DNA of 6,294 nucleotides from an uncultured Planctomycetaceae bacterium (lineage in GTDB: Bacteria; Planctomycetota; Planctomycetia; Pirellulales; UBA1268): contig CAISKG010000116.1 of assembly GCA_903885855.1 (NCBI GenBank), positions 1 to 6,294 of the forward strand. The letters are read 5' to 3'. Made by a program: the position numbers and the translations under genes. The notes beneath the pieces are model-generated. The model was not told the origin of the DNA. It searched no databases and saw nothing but the letters and a program-made list of their open reading frames with translations. Of the stretch, positions 1 to 4,199 are shown in pieces. Position 1 is the stretch's first letter, and every line of letters begins with the position of its first letter.

Positions 1-789
1 GCCAGCCCCTACTTCAACGCCACGGTCGACGCCCGGCGCAGCTTCGCCCCGCTCGGCCACCTGATGCCCTTCATGGAGGGTGGCACGGTCTACAACAAGT
101 TCAATCTCAAGCGGCCGCTGCTCGACCCGATCAACCTGCCGCCGCCCTGGCCGGGTGGCCAGCAGGACCCCAACACGATGGCGGCGGTGCCGACCTTCCT
201 CTGCCCGTCGACGCCCAACGTGCCCAGCGACTACCAGCCCTACTTCGCCCCGCTCGGGGTGTCGGCGCCGTTCGTCCTGCCCCGGACCGACTACGTCGCC
301 ATCCGCGGGATCCACAGTTCGCTCGCCACGTGCGTCGGCCTCCCTGCCGCCGACACCCACAACGCGATGCTCGGGTCCCAAGACCCGATCAACCAGCGGA
401 CGATCAAGCTCTCGCAGGTCAGCGACGGCCTGTCGAAGACGATCCTGTTCATCGAGGAGGCGGGGAAGCAGCAGCGCTTCTACCGCGGCACCCAGCTCGG
501 GCCCACGGCCCCCGGCGGGGCGCTGGTCTTGAACTCGTTCTACGGTGACTGGAACACCGCCCGGCATCACCGCGGCCTGAGCGGGGCCAATCCCGCCGAT
601 CCGCGTGCGGCCGGCTGCGGCGTGATCAACATCCTCAACGACGACAACCCCTACTCCATGCACCCGGCCGGGGTGCAGGTCGTGAAGGGGGACGGGTCGG
701 TGCAGTTCCTGCAGCAGGACGTCGACAACTTCGTCTACGTCGCCCTGGTCAGCCGCGACGGCGGCGAGTCGCTCGACATCTCGCAGTGA
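1..789 (+). CDS. DUF1559 (H-X9-DG) domain protein, 3' part only
   Basis: The frame is open from the first base of the window and ends at TGA 787-789, so 262 C-terminal residues are visible and the start lies upstream. The sequence follows the DUF1559 pattern: a 'LMPFMEGGTVYNKFNL' stretch (equivalent to the usual 'LPYLEQ..LYDQFN'), then a 'FLCPS' motif near 198-212, a 'TDYVAIRG' segment, 'VSDGLSKTILFIEE' around 418-456, and the terminal signature H-P-A-G-V-Q-V-V-K-G-D-G at 661-696, an exact H-X9-DG, followed by 'SVQFL'. Family knowledge: these proteins normally begin with a type IV prepilin-like cleavage and methylation motif and one membrane helix, are greatly expanded in planctomycetes, and are thought to be pseudopilin-like surface or secretion components of unknown role. 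That N-terminus cannot be checked here. An internal ATG at 64 is not the real start because homologous sequence ('SPYFNATVDARRSFAPLGH') precedes it. Family call is firm; function is unknown. Confidence 0.93.
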   Translation, partial: ASPYFNATVDARRSFAPLGHLMPFMEGGTVYNKFNLKRPLLDPINLPPPWPGGQQDPNTMAAVPTFLCPSTPNVPSDYQPYFAPLGVSAPFVLPRTDYVAIRGIHSSLATCVGLPAADTHNAMLGSQDPINQRTIKLSQVSDGLSKTILFIEEAGKQQRFYRGTQLGPTAPGGALVLNSFYGDWNTARHHRGLSGANPADPRAAGCGVINILNDDNPYSMHPAGVQVVKGDGSVQFLQQDVDNFVYVALVSRDGGESLDISQ

Positions 790-820
790 CCCGGGGCGAG
801 CGATCGTCCACGTGACATCA

Positions 821-858
821 GGGAGCCCGGTCGGTCCGCGAGGACCGGCCGGGCTCTC
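821..858 (+). terminator. Strong GNRA-capped hairpin, probable terminator without U-tract
   Basis: Bases 823-837 and 842-856 pair as a 15-bp stem with a single G-U wobble, closed by a GCGA (GNRA) tetraloop at 838-841. A further G-U and G-C pair extend it to 821-858. It starts 31 bp after the stop of the DUF1559 gene and lies between two genes, the normal place for an intrinsic terminator. No T-run follows on the + strand (next bases are GCCATTCGCG), and the other strand also lacks one. It could therefore be a U-less terminator, a 3'-end protecting structure or a Rho-associated stem. The stem is seen directly; its role is inferred. Confidence 0.6.
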
Positions 859-882
859 GCCATTCGCGGCGCGGTGATCGGC

Positions 883-888
883 TACACT
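883..888 (+). promoter_or_regulatory. Candidate -10 element for the lipoprotein gene
   Basis: TACACT at 883-888, within GCTACACT, resembles a sigma-70-type -10 box and lies 38 bases before the ATG at 927, downstream of the hairpin that probably ends the preceding transcript. No convincing -35 hexamer is visible about 17 bp upstream (the region around 860-866 reads GCCATTC). It is the least GC-rich spot in the intergenic stretch, but the match is short and could be chance. Confidence 0.25.
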
Positions 889-914
889 CTCGGCATTGCC
901 CTCCCCCCACACAC

Positions 915-919
915 AGGAG
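915..919 (+). promoter_or_regulatory. Ribosome binding site of the lipoprotein gene
   Basis: AGGAG ends 7 bases before ATG 927, an ideal Shine-Dalgarno distance. It fixes the lipoprotein start and places the signal peptide correctly at the N-terminus. Confidence 0.75.
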
Positions 920-926
920 CTCTCCC

Positions 927-1388
927 ATGTCGCACGCCACGCTCGGCCGCCGCGGCCGGCGCCTGCTCGCCAGCGCTCTGGTCGTCGCCCTCCTCCCCGC
1001 GGTCGGCTGCGGTGGCGGCGGCGGCAACAACCTCCCGAAGGTCAGCGGCACCGTGACCGTCGACGGCGCGCCGGCCGACGGCTGCGTCCTCATCTTCTAT
1101 CCCGAGGGGAGCCGCAACGCCTCGGCCACCGGCACCGCCGACGCCTCGGGCAAGTTCACGATCGTCACCAACGCCAAGCCGGGCATCGCGGCGGGCAAGT
1201 ACAAGGTGACCGCCAATTGGCCCGATCCCTCCAAGCGCGCCACCGCCGAGGATCTGCAGAAGGGAATCTCGAAGGACGCGCCCGACCTCCTCGGCGGCCG
1301 CTACATCGCGCCCGATCGCTCGCCGCTCACCGCCGAGGTCACCGGCTCGACGCGAGACCTGCCGCCATTCCAGCTGACGACGAAGTGA
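927..1388 (+). CDS. Small lipoprotein with carboxypeptidase-regulatory-like (transthyretin-like) domain
   Basis: This is a 153-aa protein. The N-terminus is basic (RRGRR at residues 8-12), then hydrophobic (13-23), then ends in a lipobox A-V-G-C with the cysteine at residue 28, followed by a Gly-rich linker. It should therefore be exported, lipidated at Cys28 and membrane-anchored. Residues about 38-90 ('VSGTVTVDGAPADGCVLIFYPEG', then 'DASGKFTI', then 'AAGKYKVT') follow the beta-sandwich pattern of carboxypeptidase regulatory-like or transthyretin-like domains. The C-terminal 60 residues, ending 'LPPFQLTTK', carry the usual closing strand of planctomycete relatives ('...YADPATSPLTAEV...' type). 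Such lipoproteins very often follow DUF1559 genes in planctomycetes, as here. No enzymatic residues are evident; a structural or binding role at the cell surface is likely but unproven. The start is set by AGGAG at 915-919. Confidence 0.88.
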   Translation: MSHATLGRRGRRLLASALVVALLPAVGCGGGGGNNLPKVSGTVTVDGAPADGCVLIFYPEGSRNASATGTADASGKFTIVTNAKPGIAAGKYKVTANWPDPSKRATAEDLQKGISKDAPDLLGGRYIAPDRSPLTAEVTGSTRDLPPFQLTTK

Positions 1389-1429
1389 CCCTGTCCCGGT
1401 CTCCGTGCATCCGCCCCGTTCCCCTCACT

Positions 1430-1434
1430 GGAAG
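1430..1434 (+). promoter_or_regulatory. Ribosome binding site deciding the hydrolase start
   Basis: GGAAG lies 6 bases before ATG 1441. The in-frame upstream ATG at 1405 has no purine-rich sequence before it and would add 12 residues (MHPPRSPHWKSA) ahead of an otherwise normal signal peptide, so 1441 is preferred. Confidence 0.65.
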
Positions 1435-1440
1435 TCCGCC

Positions 1441-2886
1441 ATGCGCATCGATCCCCTCCGCACCGGCGCCGTCGCAGCCCTTCTTCTCGCCGCGCTGCTC
1501 GGCCCCGCCGCGCCCGCGACGCGGGCCGCGCCGCCGGCCGGCGTCACCGAGGAGCTCCCCATCGACGACTACGTCGCCCTCGACGACGACGCCTACCGCT
1601 GGGAGGTGGCGAAGGGGGGAGGGAAGGAGCCGTCGACGGTGATCCGCCTCACGAGCCAGTCGTGGCGGGCCCCCGACGAGGTGAGCCGGCAGACATGGGA
1701 GCACTGGCTGCTCGTGGCCCGCCCGTCGGAGCTCAAGACCGACAAGTGCTTCGTGATGGTCTCGGGCGGCGGCAACGACGGCGACAAGGTGCCCGACGGC
1801 CCCGGGCAGCTGGTGCGCACGATCGCCGAGGCCACCGGCAGTCTGGTCGTCGAGCTGAAGATGATCCCCAACCAGCCGATCGTCTTCCACGGCGACGGCA
1901 CGCCGCGCAAGGAGGACGACCTCATCGCCTACTGCTGGGATCAGTTCCTCGACAGCGGCGACGCCACCTGGCTGCCGCGGCTGCCGATGGTCAAGAGCGT
2001 GGTCAAGGCGATGGACTGCATCCAGGAGTGGTCGGCCAAGGAGGGGATCCCGGTGACCGGATTCGTCGTCGCCGGAGGCTCGAAGCGCGGCTGGACGACC
2101 TGGATGACCGGGGCCGCCGACCATCGCGTGGAGGCGATCGTGCCGATCGTCATCGACGTCCTCAACGTCGACGAGCAGCTCTTCCATCACGGCGCCACCT
2201 ACGGCTTCTGGGCGCTGGCGCTGGGCGACTACGTGAAGCACGGCATCGTGCAGAACCCCGACCATCCCCGGATGCAGGAGCTGCACGCCATCGAGGATCC
2301 CTATTCCTACATCGACCGCCTCACGCTGCCGAAGTTCATCGTCAACGGCACGGGAGACCAGTTCTTCGTGCCCGACTCGTCGCGCTTCTACTACGACGAC
2401 CTGGAGGGGGAGAAGCACCTCTATTACGTCCCCAACACCGACCATGGCGTCGACAAGAATCCCGACTCCATCACCAGCATCGTCGCCTTCTACCAGATGA
2501 TCATCGACGGCCGCCCGCGCCCCGAGGCCACCTGGACCTTCGAGAACGACGGCTCGATCCGGGTGCGCAGCGACGTGCCCCCCACGAGCGTCGTCCTCTG
2601 GCAGGCCCACAACCCCGTCGCGCGCGACTTCCGCATGGACACCATCGGCAAGGGCTACCGCCCCACCGTCCTGGCCGCCGAGGCCGACGGCAGCTGGGTG
2701 GGGAAGGCGGCGCCGGTGGAGAAGGGCTGGACGGCGGCCTTCATCGAGCTCTCGTACGATTCCGGCGGGCCGTTCGCCTTCAAGCAGTCGACGGCGGTGC
2801 GCATCACCCCCGACACCCTCCCCCACGCCGGCTTCGACCCCAAGACGCTCCCCTACGAGGGGCAGCTGCGGGAGCGGAAGCCGTGA
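1441..2886 (+). CDS. Secreted PhoPQ-activated pathogenicity-related (PqaA-type) alpha/beta hydrolase
   Basis: This is a 481-aa protein, close to the usual size of the PhoPQ_related family. A signal peptide covers residues 1 to about 29 (hydrophobic AVAALLLAALLG, then ATRA-A), so it is exported. Family landmarks in order: 'WEHWLLV', 'FVMVSGGGNDG' (oxyanion-side strand and glycine loop), 'MIPNQPIVF', 'KEDDLIAYCWDQFL', 'LPMVKSVVKAMD', 'VAGGSKRGWTTWM', 'GTGDQFFVPDSSRFYYDDL', 'PNTDHG'. The apparent catalytic triad is Ser214 in G-G-S-K-R-G, Asp306 in G-T-G-D-Q-F-F, and His335 in N-T-D-H-G. Residues about 365-481 form a C-terminal part with beta-sandwich character. Family knowledge: Salmonella PqaA is induced by PhoP/PhoQ and linked to resistance to the peptide melittin; Dictyostelium AprA also carries this domain. 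The natural substrate is not established. Its stop overlaps the next start, so the two are probably co-translated. Nothing here shows PhoP control. Family is firm; ester or peptide substrate is open. Confidence 0.92.
   Translation: MRIDPLRTGAVAALLLAALLGPAAPATRAAPPAGVTEELPIDDYVALDDDAYRWEVAKGGGKEPSTVIRLTSQSWRAPDEVSRQTWEHWLLVARPSELKTDKCFVMVSGGGNDGDKVPDGPGQLVRTIAEATGSLVVELKMIPNQPIVFHGDGTPRKEDDLIAYCWDQFLDSGDATWLPRLPMVKSVVKAMDCIQEWSAKEGIPVTGFVVAGGSKRGWTTWMTGAADHRVEAIVPIVIDVLNVDEQLFHHGATYGFWALALGDYVKHGIVQNPDHPRMQELHAIEDPYSYIDRLTLPKFIVNGTGDQFFVPDSSRFYYDDLEGEKHLYYVPNTDHGVDKNPDSITSIVAFYQMIIDGRPRPEATWTFENDGSIRVRSDVPPTSVVLWQAHNPVARDFRMDTIGKGYRPTVLAAEADGSWVGKAAPVEKGWTAAFIELSYDSGGPFAFKQSTAVRITPDTLPHAGFDPKTLPYEGQLRERKP
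2871..2886 (+). promoter_or_regulatory. Ribosome binding site and GTGA stop-start overlap
   Basis: GGAG at 2871-2874 sits 8 bases before GTG 2883, with a second GGAAG at 2876-2880. The GTG start shares four bases (GTGA, 2883-2886) with the TGA stop of the hydrolase gene, a classic arrangement for translational coupling. The ATG at 2915 is out of frame, and starting at GTG gives a complete signal peptide. Confidence 0.75.
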
Positions 2887-4184
2887 TCGGCGCCCGGCGG
2901 CCGCTCCTCGCGGCATGGTGCCTGGCGGCGGTGCTGGTGGCCTCGCCGGGGGCACCGGCCGGCGAATTCCGCGCCGGGGCCGCGACGCGCGTGATCACCC
3001 CCGATCCGCTCCTGCCGGTGTCGGGGGGCATGGGGGCCCCCAAGCCGGCCACCGAACGGCGCGGCGACCTCACCGTGCGGGCCTTCGTGGCCAGCGACGG
3101 CGACGAGACGGTGGCGATCGTGGCGATCGACGTCCTCGGCTTCCCCGGCGTGCTCGCCGACCGCGTGCGGGCGCTCGTGCGACGGATCCCCCCCGAGCGG
3201 ATCGTGATCGGTGCCTCGCACACCCACAGCGCGCCCGACTGCTACGCCTTCCCCGACGGCCGCGGCGGCCACACGGCGGATCTTGACTGGATCGACCTCG
3301 TCGTCCGCCGGGCCGCCGAGGCGATCCACGAGGCGGAGGAGGCCGCGCGCCCGGCGGTGCTCCGCGTCGCCACGGGCGAGGCCCGCGGCCGGATCGCCTA
3401 CAACTACTACGCCCCCGACCTCTACGACCGTCGCATGGGGGTCATCCAGGCGGTGGGCACCGACGGCGCCACCATCGCCACGCTCGTGAACTACGCCATC
3501 CACCCGGAGGTGATCGGCGCCGGCCGCGGCATCCTCTCCCCCGATTGCATCGGGCCGCTGGTGGACGGGGTCGAGGCACGCGTGGGGGGCGTGGCGCTGT
3601 TCATCAACGGCGCGCAGGGGGGCATGGTCACCGCCGACAACCGCGACCTCGACGCCCCCTCCGATCCCGTCCGTGGCTACTGGAAGGACGTCGGCACCTG
3701 GGAGGAGTGCCAGCGGATCGGCGGGACGATGGCGGAGGAGGCGCTGCGGATCGTGGCCGACGCCGAGGCCGACCCCTCCCCGGCGGTCTCGCTGCACCAC
3801 CGCGACGTGGTCTTCCCGGTCGAATCCGACGACCTGTGGGGGGTGGTCTGCCACTCGCCGCTCGGCTACCCGCACGACGAGGCCACGCGCACCATCACCT
3901 CGCGCCTCGTGCTCCTCGACCTCGGCGCCGCCCGGATCCTCACCATCCCCGGCGAGGCCCTGCCCAACGTCGGCGCTTACCTCAAGCGAAAGACCGGCGA
4001 CCAGACCTTCCTCTTCGGCCTCACCAACGACGCCTTCGGCTACATCCTCGCCGAGGTCGACTTCCTCGCCTTCCCGCGCTACCAGTACGTCTCGCGCGTG
4101 TCGCTCGGCGAACGCACCGGGACGATCCTCGTCGACAACCTCCTCGAGATGGTGCGCGAGACGCCGCGGCCCGCCGCGGACTGA
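2883..4184 (+). CDS. Secreted neutral/alkaline ceramidase-like metalloprotein
   Basis: This is a 433-aa protein starting at GTG. A signal peptide covers residues 1 to about 26 (LLAAWCLAAVLVA, then APA-GEF). The mature part opens with 'FRAGAATRVITPD', the typical start of the neutral/alkaline non-lysosomal ceramidase N-terminal domain. The visible motifs match the four zinc-ligand positions known from Pseudomonas ceramidase: 'GASHTHSAPD' (His113/His115), 'NYAIHPEVIG' (His207), 'IPGEALPN' (Glu358) and 'NDAFGYI' (Tyr387). 'FINGAQGGMVTADN' corresponds to the family's N-G-GDVSPN region. Full-length ceramidases are around 650 residues or more; this one ends soon after the last motif, so the C-terminal immunoglobulin-like domain is absent. 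Many planctomycete proteins share this short form and their substrates are unknown; hydrolysis of an amide or ester in the periplasm is plausible, but ceramide is not demonstrated. It is coupled to the PqaA-type hydrolase gene upstream. Confidence 0.88.
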   Translation: MIGARRPLLAAWCLAAVLVASPGAPAGEFRAGAATRVITPDPLLPVSGGMGAPKPATERRGDLTVRAFVASDGDETVAIVAIDVLGFPGVLADRVRALVRRIPPERIVIGASHTHSAPDCYAFPDGRGGHTADLDWIDLVVRRAAEAIHEAEEAARPAVLRVATGEARGRIAYNYYAPDLYDRRMGVIQAVGTDGATIATLVNYAIHPEVIGAGRGILSPDCIGPLVDGVEARVGGVALFINGAQGGMVTADNRDLDAPSDPVRGYWKDVGTWEECQRIGGTMAEEALRIVADAEADPSPAVSLHHRDVVFPVESDDLWGVVCHSPLGYPHDEATRTITSRLVLLDLGAARILTIPGEALPNVGAYLKRKTGDQTFLFGLTNDAFGYILAEVDFLAFPRYQYVSRVSLGERTGTILVDNLLEMVRETPRPAAD

Positions 4185-4185
4185 G

Positions 4186-4198
4186 GCCCGCCGCGGGC
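4186..4198. terminator. Possible short hairpin in the convergent gap
   Basis: GCCCG (4186-4190) pairs with CGGGC (4194-4198) around a 3-base loop, within the 15 bp between two convergent stops (4184 on +, 4200 on -). A competing pairing uses the repeated CCGCGG at 4174-4179 and 4191-4196. Neither has a U-tract, and such GC pairs are common at this base composition, so the terminator role is tentative. Confidence 0.22.
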
Positions 4199-4199
4199 G

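Noticed and set aside
1389..1440. Possible promoter or terminator between the lipoprotein and hydrolase genes
   Set aside because: No stem of note, no T-run and no -10/-35 pair is visible in the 52 bp; only the ribosome site near 1430 is supported.
1662..2882. Upstream extension of the ceramidase-like frame, giving an 840-residue product
   Set aside because: The first 400 residues are an Arg/Ala/Gly-rich out-of-frame reading of the PqaA-type gene. The GTG at 2883 has ribosome sites and starts a proper signal peptide.
1339..2955. 538-residue open frame on the - strand opposite the PqaA-type gene
   Set aside because: It is antisense to a gene with clear family motifs, has a low-complexity composition rich in His, Gly, Arg, Val and Asp typical of mirrored GC-rich codons, and shows no recognisable domain.
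3024..3043. GC palindrome GGGGGCCCCC within the ceramidase-like gene
   Set aside because: It encodes part of the conserved GGMGAPKP segment and lies inside the coding region; short G/C palindromes are expected at this composition.
2853..3875. 340-residue open frame on the - strand opposite the ceramidase-like gene
   Set aside because: Antisense shadow with repetitive Val/Gly/Asp/His composition and no motif; the + strand gene has all expected family motifs.
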